From the NCBI GenBank assembly GCA_031271865.1, contig JAISUW010000034.1, positions 1 to 51,470 on the forward strand: a stretch of DNA of 51,470 nt, read 5' to 3'. Positions 16,233 through 23,856 of the stretch are shown here, in pieces; position 1 is the first letter of the stretch, and each line of letters starts with the position of its first letter. Source of the DNA: Oscillospiraceae bacterium (GTDB taxonomy: Bacteria; Bacillota; Clostridia; Oscillospirales; Acutalibacteraceae). Below the pieces are notes generated by a model that ran no database searches, had not been told where the DNA came from, and saw only the letters and a program-made list of their open reading frames with translations. The position numbers and the translations under genes were made by a program.

Positions 16233-16799
16233 ATGCCTGAAATTGACATCAACCGCGAAATCGCACAACGAATCGCTTCCTCCCGCGAGGAGGCCAACCT
16301 GACCCCCGAAGCCTTCGCCGAAAAGACCGGCATAGACGCAGAGACGCTGAAGCGTTACGAGTCCGGCGACTTGGAGATCCCGGTCGCCGCCCTGCATAAT
16401 ATGGCGCCCGTCTTGGGTGTGAGTGTGACGGAACTCATGACAGGCGAACCCGCGAAACTGCACCGCTACTGCATCGTCCGCGCCGGGAAGGGCGCCGCTG
16501 TCAACCGCAAGCCGAGCTACCACTACCGCGCCTTGGCCTCGAACTATGCCGCGCATGAGATGGAGCCGTACTTCATCACCATCCCCGTGAAGCCGGAAGA
16601 GGAGCCTTTCGAGATGACCCGCCACACCGGGCAGGAGTTCCACTACGTCCTCACCGGCAGCTATGCCGTGCGCATTGCCAACGATGTGCTTATCCTCCAA
16701 CCCGGCGACAGCCTCTACTTCGATGCCTCCCAGCCGCACGGCCTGAAAGCCCTGAACGGCGAGGCGGCCCAAGCGATTATCGTCATCACCGCCGAGTGA
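16233..16799 (+). CDS. XRE-family regulator with C-terminal cupin domain
   Basis: The 188-residue protein has an N-terminal helix-turn-helix (about residues 8-65; REIAQRIASSREEANLTPEA) and a C-terminal cupin_2 domain (about 100-185) with GQEFHYVLTGSYAV and LQPGDSLYFDASQPHGLKAL, including His and Glu positions able to bind metal or ligand. It lies 42 nt upstream of an acyl-CoA synthetase; this pairing is common in clostridia, so it probably senses a carboxylic acid or acyl-CoA and controls the synthetase. It starts at ATG 16233 with AGGAGG. Confidence 0.93.
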   Translation: MPEIDINREIAQRIASSREEANLTPEAFAEKTGIDAETLKRYESGDLEIPVAALHNMAPVLGVSVTELMTGEPAKLHRYCIVRAGKGAAVNRKPSYHYRALASNYAAHEMEPYFITIPVKPEEEPFEMTRHTGQEFHYVLTGSYAVRIANDVLILQPGDSLYFDASQPHGLKALNGEAAQAIIVITAE

Positions 16800-16841
16800 G
16801 GCTGCTGACACCATAACAAATGATTAGGAGATTGCAGATAT

Positions 16842-18581
16842 ATGTGTCCCACTACCGTTGAAGCACCTGCCGCAGAGCGCACGCCTGTGCTGCATAAGTT
16901 CATCCGCACGGACTTCACCTCCCATGAGGACTTCTTTGCGAACTATGAGATCCATGCCGCCGCCGACTACAACTTCGCCTATGATGTCGTGGACACCTTG
17001 GCCGCCGAAACACCCGAAAAGGAAGCCATGGTCTGGTGCAACGACCAAGGCGAGGAGCACCGCTTCACCTTTGCCGACATCAAAGCCGGCAGCGACCGCT
17101 ACGCCCTTGCCCTGCAAGCTTTGGGCATCCGGAAGGGCGACAGCGTGATGTGTATGCTCAAGCGCCGCTATGAGTTCTGGTTCTTCATTATCGCCTGCCA
17201 CAAGATCGGCGCGGTCATTATCCCCGCCACCCATATGCTCACGAAGAAAGACATCGTCTACCGCGTACAGAAGGCGGATGTGCGCCTCATCATCTCCGTC
17301 AACGATCCCTATGTCCTCAATTGCTGCCGCGAGGCCATGCCGGAGTGCGCCGGCACCGTCGGGCACTACTGCTGCTTAGAGCCCGCCGAAGGCTTTGAGG
17401 ACTGGGGCGCCTTGGCCGCCGCACAGACCGGTACTTGGACGAAACCGACAGGCGCCGCCCTCTCCGGCGGACGCGACCCGCTCCTGGCATACTTCTCCTC
17501 CGGCACCACCGGGCATCCGAAAATGGCACTGCATGACCATTACTACACCCTGGCGCATATCGCGACAGCGAAGTTCTGGCATGGTGTGGACGAAACGGAC
17601 CTCCACCTCACCGTGGCCGACACCGGTTGGGGCAAGGCCGTCTGGGGCAAACTCTATGGGGAATGGATTTGCGAGGCCACCGTCTTTACTTACGACTACG
17701 GCACAAAGTTCCAGCCCTCCGACCTGCTGACACTCATTGATAAATACGGCATCACAAGCTTCTGCGCCCCGCCGACCATTTACCGCTTCTTCATCAAGGC
17801 CGACCTCTCCAAGCACAGCCTCAAGAGCCTGAAGAAATCCACCACCGCCGGCGAACCGCTCAACCCCGAGGTTTACAACCGCTGGCTGGAGTATACCGGG
17901 CTGAAAGTCCGCGAAGGCTTCGGGCAGACGGAAACGGTTCTCACCATCGCCAACACCGTCTGGATGGATCCGAAGCCCGGCTCCATGGGGAAGCCCATGC
18001 CCATCAGCCGCATCGATGTTTACGACCCGGACGGCCGCCTCTGCGACGCCGGCGAAGAAGGCGAGCTGATGATTCCCATTCCAAACCCCGCCGATAAGCC
18101 CTACGGTGTCTTCGAGCAATACTTCCATGACCAAGAGCGCACGGACGAAACCGTCTGCCCCATCTCCGAGGAAGCGGGAAGCCCCGTGTTCTACCACAGC
18201 GGCGATACCGCTTGGCGCGACGAGGACGGCTACATCTGGTTCAAAGGCCGCAACGACGATATCATCAAATCCTCCGGGTACCGCATCGGTCCGTTTGAAG
18301 TCGAATCCGCCCTGATTGAACACCCCGCTGTCCGCGAATCCGCTATCACCGCCGTCCCCGATCCCGTGCGCGGGCAAATCGTGAAGGCCTCCATTATCCT
18401 CGACCCCGCCTATACCCCTTCCGAGGAGCTCAAGAAAGAACTCCAAGAACACGTCAAGCGCGTTACCGCCCCCTATAAGTATCCGCGTATCATCGACTTC
18501 GTAACCGAATTGCCCCTCACCATCAACGGCAAAATCCGCCGCTCCGAAATTAAGAAAAAAGATATGGAGAAGCTGGGTTGA
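16842..18581 (+). CDS. AMP-forming acyl-CoA synthetase (medium-chain acyl-CoA ligase type)
   Basis: The 579-residue ANL-superfamily ligase activates a carboxylate to acyl-AMP and then acyl-CoA. Motifs are the P-loop YFSSGTTGHPKMA (about residue 220), the aryl/acyl pocket segment VADTGWGKAVWGKLYGEW, the A5 motif EGFGQTETV, the A8 hinge FKGRNDDIIKSSGYRIGPFE and the C-terminal catalytic Lys in LTINGKIRR. Similarity of layout is to medium-chain/benzoate-type (MACS) rather than acetyl-CoA synthetase. With the 2-oxoacid:ferredoxin oxidoreductase upstream it could interconvert branched or aromatic acids and their 2-oxoacids. It ends immediately before a pair of perfect palindromes. Confidence 0.94.
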   Translation: MCPTTVEAPAAERTPVLHKFIRTDFTSHEDFFANYEIHAAADYNFAYDVVDTLAAETPEKEAMVWCNDQGEEHRFTFADIKAGSDRYALALQALGIRKGDSVMCMLKRRYEFWFFIIACHKIGAVIIPATHMLTKKDIVYRVQKADVRLIISVNDPYVLNCCREAMPECAGTVGHYCCLEPAEGFEDWGALAAAQTGTWTKPTGAALSGGRDPLLAYFSSGTTGHPKMALHDHYYTLAHIATAKFWHGVDETDLHLTVADTGWGKAVWGKLYGEWICEATVFTYDYGTKFQPSDLLTLIDKYGITSFCAPPTIYRFFIKADLSKHSLKSLKKSTTAGEPLNPEVYNRWLEYTGLKVREGFGQTETVLTIANTVWMDPKPGSMGKPMPISRIDVYDPDGRLCDAGEEGELMIPIPNPADKPYGVFEQYFHDQERTDETVCPISEEAGSPVFYHSGDTAWRDEDGYIWFKGRNDDIIKSSGYRIGPFEVESALIEHPAVRESAITAVPDPVRGQIVKASIILDPAYTPSEELKKELQEHVKRVTAPYKYPRIIDFVTELPLTINGKIRRSEIKKKDMEKLG

Positions 18582-18618
18582 GGCGGTTCGCGAACCGCCG
18601 GGGGCTTCGCGAAGCCCC
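18582..18618. repeat. Two perfect palindromes after the acyl-CoA synthetase
   Basis: GGCGGTTCGCGAACCGCC (18582-18599) and GGGGCTTCGCGAAGCCCC (18601-18618) are perfect 18-bp palindromes sharing the TTCGCGAA centre. They begin directly after the TGA stop and may act as a terminator pair, though no U-tract follows. Confidence 0.9.
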
Positions 18619-18744
18619 AAGTGCTTGCGCGTCTGCGAAAGCAGAGCAGTTGTATATATGCGGCGCTGAGTGAATATTGCTGAATTGGAACTAATTTCGT
18701 CAATCCATAGATGATCATATAGACTATAGCGCTTTAAAGATACC

Positions 18745-18991
18745 TATGTCGGTACCCGTATCGACGTCGATATCGATGTATATATGCACTATGCCATGTA
18801 TATTTCTGTCACCGCCCCCGCCTCCCGCATTTGGCAATTGCGCGGAGAATCCGTTTGCATATATGCAGTTGATGATGGATAATTCTGTGCTGGAACGATA
18901 ATGGGGAAGCGCAGGACAGACAATCGGTCTTTAGCAGATTAAAGAGGGGGATGTCGATATCGGTATCGATGTCGATATTGATGTATATATG
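18745..18991. repeat. Hexamer-periodic repeat region (GATRTC-like units)
   Basis: Two stretches (about 18745-18792 and 18950-18991) are built from 6-bp units such as GATGTC, GATATC, GGTATC and GATGTA. A 32-nt segment is shared by 18758-18789 and 18963-18994 with two mismatches. No coding gene is supported anywhere from 18619 to 19129; frames through it are low complexity and have no convincing ribosome binding site. Confidence 0.75.
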
Positions 18992-19033
18992 CACGCCTGT
19001 GTGTATAAACCGGTTTCGCAGCCGCCGGGGTAG

Positions 19034-19098
19034 GGGCTTCGCGAAGCCCAATGTGCACATAGCGGTTCGCGAACCGCCGGGGGCTTCGCGAAGCCCCC
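19034..19098. repeat. Three perfect TTCGCGAA-centred palindromes
   Basis: Palindromes at 19034-19049 (arms GGGCTTCG), 19062-19077 (arms GCGGTTCG) and 19079-19098 (GGGGGCTTCGCGAAGCCCCC). They repeat the pair found at 18582-18618 and stand just downstream of the minus-strand gene at 19130-19732. Confidence 0.88.
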
Positions 19099-19129
19099 GG
19101 CAGCCTCCCACCAAGTACCCTATAAATAC

Positions 19130-19732
19130 CTACGCCGCCCAACTCTCCCCGCAGAGCCACTGGTGGAGGGAGGGCGCGTGTCTGTTGAATTTTCCGCGGC
19201 CTTTGTCGCGGTTGAGGGCTTTGAGGACAACTTCAATCGGTTCAGCATCCATATCGAAGTCGATCCACATCTCATAGGCTTTTTTGAGGCCGAGTTTGTT
19301 TTTTTTGGTAAAGGGGAAAGCCTTGTAGAAGCGTTGGAAGTCTTTGTATTTGCGGTCTTTGGCGGTGATTTCGGCAGCTTGCGCCGGTTTTGCTGCGGCG
19401 GACGGGGCGGCACTTGCGGTGCGGGCGTCTGTCCGGGCAGCGGCTGTGCGATTGTTTTCTGCGGGCGCACTGCCGGCGGATTCGGCAGAAGCACCTGAAT
19501 CCATTGAAGCAGCGGCCTTCGCGGCTTTGGTGGCGGCACATTTCTTCGCGGCATCGATGCTCTTGGCGACGGCGCCGAATGCCATATGCATGGCGGTGTC
19601 TTCGATCTCCGGGAAGATACCGTCGGCTTGGTATTTCTCCAGCATGGCAATCAGGTGCGCTCTTTGCTCCCCTTCAAAGTGGTCGATATAGTACAGGCGG
19701 TTTTTTGTTAAACGCAGGCTCGGGTAATCCAT
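19130..19732 (-). CDS. Protein with Ala-rich linker and phage-replication-type C-terminal domain
   Basis: This is 200 residues. The N-terminal 55 residues (MDYPSLRLTKNRLYYIDHFE) are of unknown fold. Residues about 58-125 are a low-complexity Ala/Lys/Ser linker. The C terminus (about 133-200: FQRFYKAFPFTKKNKLGLKK, IDFDMDAEPIEVVLKALNRD, HAPSLHQWLCGESW) fits the pattern 'F..FY.AYP.K..K..A...W......I..AL......P....WL....W' seen at the end of phage replisome organiser proteins. The assignment is by pattern only. The start at 19732 has GGAGG; it has its own promoter at 19786-19814. No other phage genes are adjacent. Confidence 0.72.
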   Translation of the reverse strand: MDYPSLRLTKNRLYYIDHFEGEQRAHLIAMLEKYQADGIFPEIEDTAMHMAFGAVAKSIDAAKKCAATKAAKAAASMDSGASAESAGSAPAENNRTAAARTDARTASAAPSAAAKPAQAAEITAKDRKYKDFQRFYKAFPFTKKNKLGLKKAYEMWIDFDMDAEPIEVVLKALNRDKGRGKFNRHAPSLHQWLCGESWAA

Positions 19733-19785
19733 AATGCTTCCTCCTTCGTGTAAACAAAGCGGGTTTTTTCTTTCCTTCCACTTCC

Positions 19786-19814
19786 AGTTTAGCATATTTT
19801 TCCGGGCATGTCAA
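19786..19814 (-). promoter_or_regulatory. Promoter for the 19130-19732 gene
   Basis: TTGACA (19814-19809), 17-nt spacer, TAAACT (19791-19786) on the minus strand. The rest of the gap up to 20049 shows no gene. Confidence 0.75.
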
Positions 19815-20049
19815 GAAAAATATACAAATATTATAATTACTGATGACAAAATAATGGTAAATATTACAATGTGTAATTTGTTTTTGTCCGATTTTGTCGA
19901 GGGTTCGGGGAATGTGTCGAAGATTGTGTGCGCAAAACCGGCGGTAAAGCCTCGTCCGACCGCCGTCCCCCACGGCAAACGGACGGCGGCAAAAAAAAGA
20001 CGGTGCGGCAGGCGGCGTGGCAAATGGGCGGCACAGGCAAAGAAGCCCT

Positions 20050-20078
20050 TGCATTTCTTTCCTAAAAGTGGTACAATA
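20050..20078 (+). promoter_or_regulatory. Promoter of the fucO-like gene
   Basis: TTGCAT (20050-20055), 17-nt spacer, TACAAT (20073-20078); start codon about 54 nt downstream of the -10 box. Confidence 0.75.
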
Positions 20079-20131
20079 CTTCTACCATGCGGAAAGCTAT
20101 TTATTTTATACAACAGGAGGCAGAACCAATC

Positions 20132-21280
20132 ATGGCAAACCGTTTCATTCTCAACGAAACCTCTTACCACGGCGCGGGAGCCGTCAGCGCCCTCGGCCAA
20201 GAAGCCAAAGGCAGGGGATACACCAAAGCCTTTGTGGCGTCCGACCCGGTCCTTGTCAAAATCGGGCTTACGGCGAAAGTCACGGCTTCTCTGGAAGCGG
20301 CAGGGATTCCCTACGAGATTTTCTCGGACATCAAGCCAAACCCGACCGTGCAGAACGTCAAAGCCGGTGTGGAGGCTTTCAAGGCAAGCGGCGCGGATTG
20401 CATCGTAGCCGTCGGCGGCGGTTCCTCCATTGACACCGCCAAAGCCATCGGCATCATCATCGCCAACCCGGAATATGCGGATGTCGTCAGCCTCGAAGGC
20501 GTTGCCCCCACCACCAAACCCACCGTGCCGATTCTTGCCGTCCCCACCACCTGCGGTACTGCGGCGGAAGTCACCATCAACTACGTCATCACCGACACGG
20601 AGAACAACCGCAAGATGGTCTGCGTTGACCCGCACGACATCCCTGTCTGTGCTTTCGTGGATCCCGACCTCCTCGCTTCCTGCCCGCCCTCGCTGATTGC
20701 CGCCACCGGTATGGACGCTCTGACCCATGCCATTGAGGGCTATATCACGAAAGGCGCATGGACACTCTCCGATATGTTCCACCTGAAAGCGATTGAAATC
20801 ATCGCCGCCTCCCTGCGGGCTGCCGTGAACGGCTCCGCAGACGGCCGCGAAGGCATGGCACTCGGGCAGTATGTCGCCGGCATGGGCTTCTCCAACGTGG
20901 GTCTGGGCATCGTCCATTCTATGGCGCACCCGCTGGGTGCCCTATATGACACGCCGCACGGTGTCGCTAATGCTATCCTCCTCCCAACGGTTATGGGATA
21001 CAACGCCCCCGCCGCCGGTGATAAGTACCGCGACATTGCCAAGGCCATGGGTGTCGCCGGCACCGAAGCGCTTTCAACGGAGGAAGCCAACGCCGCCGCC
21101 GTCGCTGCCGTGAAACAGCTCTCCGCTGATGTGGGTATCCCCGCGGATCTCAAGGACATCGTGAAGGCAGAGGACCTCGACTTCCTTTCCGAATCCGCCT
21201 ATGCCGATGCCTGCCGTCCGGGCAACCCCCGCGACACTTCTGTGGCGGAAATCAAGGCTCTCTATGAGGCGCTGCTGTAA
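20132..21280 (+). CDS. fucO: Iron-containing alcohol dehydrogenase, lactaldehyde reductase (FucO) type
   Basis: The 382-residue group III alcohol dehydrogenase matches FucO in length and layout. Visible are the NAD-binding GGGSSIDTAKAIG (about residue 96), the PTTCGTAAEVT segment, and the metal-binding region with Asp/His in ATGMDALTHAIEGY and two further His in GIVHSMAHPLGALYDTPHG. FucO reduces L-lactaldehyde to 1,2-propanediol during fucose or rhamnose fermentation; other aldehyde substrates are possible. ACAGGAGG precedes the ATG. It has its own promoter and terminates at a hairpin made of CAAGARG repeats. Confidence 0.93.
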   Translation: MANRFILNETSYHGAGAVSALGQEAKGRGYTKAFVASDPVLVKIGLTAKVTASLEAAGIPYEIFSDIKPNPTVQNVKAGVEAFKASGADCIVAVGGGSSIDTAKAIGIIIANPEYADVVSLEGVAPTTKPTVPILAVPTTCGTAAEVTINYVITDTENNRKMVCVDPHDIPVCAFVDPDLLASCPPSLIAATGMDALTHAIEGYITKGAWTLSDMFHLKAIEIIAASLRAAVNGSADGREGMALGQYVAGMGFSNVGLGIVHSMAHPLGALYDTPHGVANAILLPTVMGYNAPAAGDKYRDIAKAMGVAGTEALSTEEANAAAVAAVKQLSADVGIPADLKDIVKAEDLDFLSESAYADACRPGNPRDTSVAEIKALYEALL

Positions 21281-21281
21281 C

Positions 21282-21344
21282 AAGAAGCAAGAGGCATAAA
21301 GCGAGAGGCAAGAAGTGCGGCTGTGCGGCAGGCTTTCTTGCCTC
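21282..21344 (+). terminator. Terminator-like hairpin built from CAAGARG heptad repeat
   Basis: GAGGCAAGAA (21305-21314) pairs with TTCTTGCCTC (21335-21344) in a 10-bp stem. The left arm lies in a run of heptads related to CAAGAAG/CAAGAGG, a repeat found in several other gaps of the window. It follows the fucO stop. Confidence 0.6.
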
Positions 21345-21373
21345 TTGCCGGTGTTTGTGGATGGTACTCTTAT

Positions 21374-21402
21374 TTGACATTTAAATCAACTTATGGTATA
21401 CT
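21374..21402 (+). promoter_or_regulatory. Promoter for the fused DUF4160/DUF2442 remnant
   Basis: TTGACA (21374-21379), 17-nt spacer, TATACT (21397-21402), only 20 nt before the ATG at 21423. Confidence 0.8.
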
Positions 21403-21422
21403 ATAGTAAAGAGGTGATTCTC

Positions 21423-21632
21423 ATGCCCGAACTGTCTCGATTCTATGGAATGATCATACAAATGTATTTCGATGTAAAACAGGACTTTGACGGTCCTGCT
21501 TTCCAACCATTGCGTGAAGAAACGTTCTTTCGATCCGTGTTCTTACAGTACGGCACAGCAGTATGGCCGGGAGGACGCATTGATATTGCCCCGGAGAATC
21601 TGTACCGCTTCAGTACACCCATATCTCCCTGA
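21423..21632 (+). pseudogene. Apparent fusion remnant of DUF4160 and DUF2442 genes
   Basis: The 69-residue ORF starts MPELSRFYGMIIQMYFDV, which matches the beginning of DUF4160 proteins, then continues DFDGPAFQPL and FFRSVFLQYGTAVWPGGRID plus IAPENLY, which matches the C-terminal half of DUF2442. DUF4160 and DUF2442 genes are usual neighbours in toxin-antitoxin-like pairs, so an in-frame deletion has probably joined the start of the first to the end of the second. The DUF4160 core is missing. Promoter and ribosome binding site (GAGGTG) are intact, so a short protein may still be made. Assignments rest on remembered family patterns. Confidence 0.65.
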
Positions 21633-21639
21633 CAGCCAC

Positions 21640-21655
21640 GCGCTTCGCGAAGCGC
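21640..21655. terminator. Palindrome between convergent genes
   Basis: GCGCTTCGCGAAGCGC is a perfect 16-bp TTCGCGAA-centred palindrome lying between the fusion remnant and gpr, directly against the gpr stop codon. Confidence 0.7.
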
Positions 21656-22543
21656 CTACCCCATGAGCGCGGTAAAGTCCTCCGGCGCGAGGTTGGGCTG
21701 CAGCGTTAAGTTCACCATCATGGCGATGAGCTTCGAGGCGCGGTCAATCAGCAAATCCACCTCCCGCGGCGTGACCATCATCTGCTCTCCGTCCGGTTCC
21801 ATGGTGGCGCGGATGTCATCGCGGGAGATTTCCGTCCCCTGCGACAGGAGATCCACCGCGAGCGTCGCGGCGTCCACAACACAGGGCATCCCAATGGAGA
21901 TGACCGGCACACCCAAGGTGCCGCGGCTGATTTCCGCCCGCGCATTCCCGACGCCGCTCCCGGGCGTAATGCCGCCGGTAGAGATTTGCACGGTACGACC
22001 TAAGCGCGAGAGCCGCCGCGAGGCCAGCGCGTCAATCATGATGACGCAACCGGGCCGAAGCTTCTCCACGGCCGCCTGCAGAAGCTCCGCTGATTCAATG
22101 CCCGTCCTACCCAAGACGCCCGGCACAAGGCACGCGACCGGGCGCAGCTCTCCGACGCCGACGCTGTGCGCCTGCTCTCCGCTGATGTGGCGGGTCGCGA
22201 GAATCTTCTCCAAGGTTTTGGGGCCCAAGCTGTCCGGTGTGATGGCATCGTTGCCCAGACCTACGCAGAGTACCGCACCGTCTGCCGGTATCAGCCCGCG
22301 CAATTGCTGCACGCCGAGTTCTACGGCTTCTTCCCCAAGGTCGGGCAAGTGGTCGAGGGAAGGGAACTCCAGCGTCACGTATATCCCGACCGGTTTCCCG
22401 ATGGCTTTGGCACCCGCTTGGGAAGTTACCTCCACGCGGGTAATTTTTATCTGCCCATGCCGTTCCTCGCGGGAATGCAAACCGTCAAAAGAACCGCTGT
22501 GGGCTTCTCTCATCTCTAAAGCCAAGTCAGTGCGGAAGTTCAT
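21656..22543 (-). CDS. gpr: Germination protease (GPR endopeptidase)
   Basis: The 295-residue protein is the spore protease that cleaves small acid-soluble proteins at germination. It begins with the zymogen-type segment FRTDLALEMREA and contains GLGNDAITPDSLGPKTLEKI (about residue 95, with the conserved Asp residues), ASRRLSRLGRTVQISTGGI, TPGSGVGNARAE and GVPVISIGMPCVVDA, all typical of the A25 family. The start at 22543 has GGGAGGT with 5-nt spacing. Upstream on the minus strand are TTGACA and TATACT at an atypical 15-nt spacing; sigma-G control is expected from Bacillus but cannot be confirmed here. It shows that the host forms, or formed, endospores. Confidence 0.96.
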   Translation of the reverse strand: MNFRTDLALEMREAHSGSFDGLHSREERHGQIKITRVEVTSQAGAKAIGKPVGIYVTLEFPSLDHLPDLGEEAVELGVQQLRGLIPADGAVLCVGLGNDAITPDSLGPKTLEKILATRHISGEQAHSVGVGELRPVACLVPGVLGRTGIESAELLQAAVEKLRPGCVIMIDALASRRLSRLGRTVQISTGGITPGSGVGNARAEISRGTLGVPVISIGMPCVVDAATLAVDLLSQGTEISRDDIRATMEPDGEQMMVTPREVDLLIDRASKLIAMMVNLTLQPNLAPEDFTALMG

Positions 22544-22632
22544 GGGGGACCTCCCGGGTGAATATATATATTTGTAGTATAACCGCCGACAGCCTTTGTC
22601 AAGCACTTTCTGAAATTATTCTCCCAAACCCC

Positions 22633-22661
22633 TTGACAAGCGCTCCGATTTTTGTTATTAT
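22633..22661 (+). promoter_or_regulatory. Promoter of the NfeD/stomatin cluster
   Basis: TTGACA (22633-22638), 17-nt spacer, TATTAT (22656-22661). The leader to the ATG at 22783 is about 115 nt. Confidence 0.75.
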
Positions 22662-22782
22662 TGTATTAGGGTGATTTTTCATTTTGTTACTTTCCTATGC
22701 CGTTAACCGTCCGCAATCACCCCGCCGAAACAGGCAGTCCGGCTGATAGGCTGCGCGATACTCTGCGAAAGGAGCGTTCCTG

Positions 22783-23223
22783 ATGGATAACAACGTCAAC
22801 ATTACGCTCATCATCTGGCTCATCGTCACGGTGGCTTCTGTCATTCTGGAGGCGCTCTCCATGCAGCTTTTCTCCATCTGGTTTGCGGTGGGGGGCTTGG
22901 CGGCGGTGATCTCCAATCTGGTGGGTGCCAATATCCAGGTGCAGGCTGTGCTGTTCGTGGTCGTGACCGGTGCCGCCCTGATTGCCACGCGTCCGCTCGT
23001 GAAACACCTGCTGCTCAGCCGCTCCGTGCCCACGAATTCCGACATGGTCATCGGTCAAGTCGGCACTGTCGTCGAAGCCATCAGCAATCTGGAGTCCAAA
23101 GGCATCGTCAAAGTGGGCGGCCAAGAGTGGACGGCGCGCTCCGAAGACGGCTCCGACATTCCCGAGGGCAACGCCGTCAATATCCTGCGCGTGGAGGGCG
23201 TCAAACTCATCGTCCGGCAGTAA
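22783..23223 (+). CDS. NfeD family membrane protein (short form)
   Basis: The 146-residue protein has two to three N-terminal membrane helices (about residues 7-70) and a C-terminal OB-fold NfeD domain (about 85-146) with IGQVGTVVEAI, KGIVKVGGQEWTARSEDG and an IPEGNAVNILRVEGVKLIV ending, the family hallmark. NfeD proteins work with stomatin/flotillin-type SPFH proteins in membrane quality control or microdomains. An SPFH gene follows in this cluster. GAAAGGAG precedes the ATG. Confidence 0.93.
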   Translation: MDNNVNITLIIWLIVTVASVILEALSMQLFSIWFAVGGLAAVISNLVGANIQVQAVLFVVVTGAALIATRPLVKHLLLSRSVPTNSDMVIGQVGTVVEAISNLESKGIVKVGGQEWTARSEDGSDIPEGNAVNILRVEGVKLIVRQ

Positions 23224-23262
23224 AGTTCATAAAAACACACATTTACATACAAAGAGGAACAT

Positions 23263-23658
23263 ATGGTCGGTATAATCGTTACGAATCTATTGGTCATCCT
23301 GATGGTTGCGGGCATGATAGCCATTCTGGTGCTTGCCCTGCGCCACAAAACGCAGCCGACCAATGTCCCGGAAACTGTCCTCGGCAAAGCGGGAATGGTC
23401 AAGCGGGAGATAGACAACCTGAAAGGTACCGGCTTGGTTTGGGTGGAGGGCAAGATGTGGTCCGCCCGCTCCGAAAGCAATACCCCCCTCCCGGAAAAGA
23501 CCATCGTAACCGTGGAGCGCATCGAAGGTGTAAAGGTGATTGTCCGCTCTGCGGAGAACAGCGCCGACCCCGTCACCGCTAATGCAGGGACGAACCCATA
23601 TCCCTCCCCGGCCGACCCGGCGGCGGACGCTGCCGAAACCACCGATTCTACACAATAA
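23263..23658 (+). CDS. Second NfeD-like protein, single membrane helix
   Basis: The 131-residue protein has one N-terminal membrane helix (about 4-27) and an OB-fold region (about 40-92: VLGKAGMVKREIDN, GLVWVEGKMWSARSES, VTVERIEGVKVIV) clearly parallel to the C-terminal domain of the preceding NfeD gene, suggesting duplication. The C-terminal 35 residues are a low-complexity Ala/Pro/Asp tail. It lies 39 nt after nfeD and 14 nt before a 24-codon ORF. Confidence 0.85.
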   Translation: MVGIIVTNLLVILMVAGMIAILVLALRHKTQPTNVPETVLGKAGMVKREIDNLKGTGLVWVEGKMWSARSESNTPLPEKTIVTVERIEGVKVIVRSAENSADPVTANAGTNPYPSPADPAADAAETTDSTQ

Positions 23659-23672
23659 AGGAGTGATTCCCC

Positions 23673-23747
23673 ATGACCGTATTTATGGTAGCTGCTATTA
23701 TCCAGCTCATCGCAATCGTCCTCTCTTTCCTCGGCATTACCCTCTGA
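23673..23747 (+). CDS. 24-residue single-helix membrane peptide
   Basis: The ORF reads ATG (23673) to TGA (23747) and encodes 24 residues that are almost entirely hydrophobic (starts MTVFMVAAIIQLIAIV). AAGGAG lies 9 nt upstream of the ATG. Position inside the NfeD-SPFH cluster and a clean ribosome binding site argue that it is translated; too short for any family call. Confidence 0.6.
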   Translation: MTVFMVAAIIQLIAIVLSFLGITL

Positions 23748-23856
23748 AAGTGCGGTTCGTCCCTGCTGATTCCGGAAAGACTTAACTGTAAATTTTAGGG
23801 AATACTGTTTTAAGTAGGCTTTGACCACAATTCATCCTGTAAAGGAGAGCCTTATC

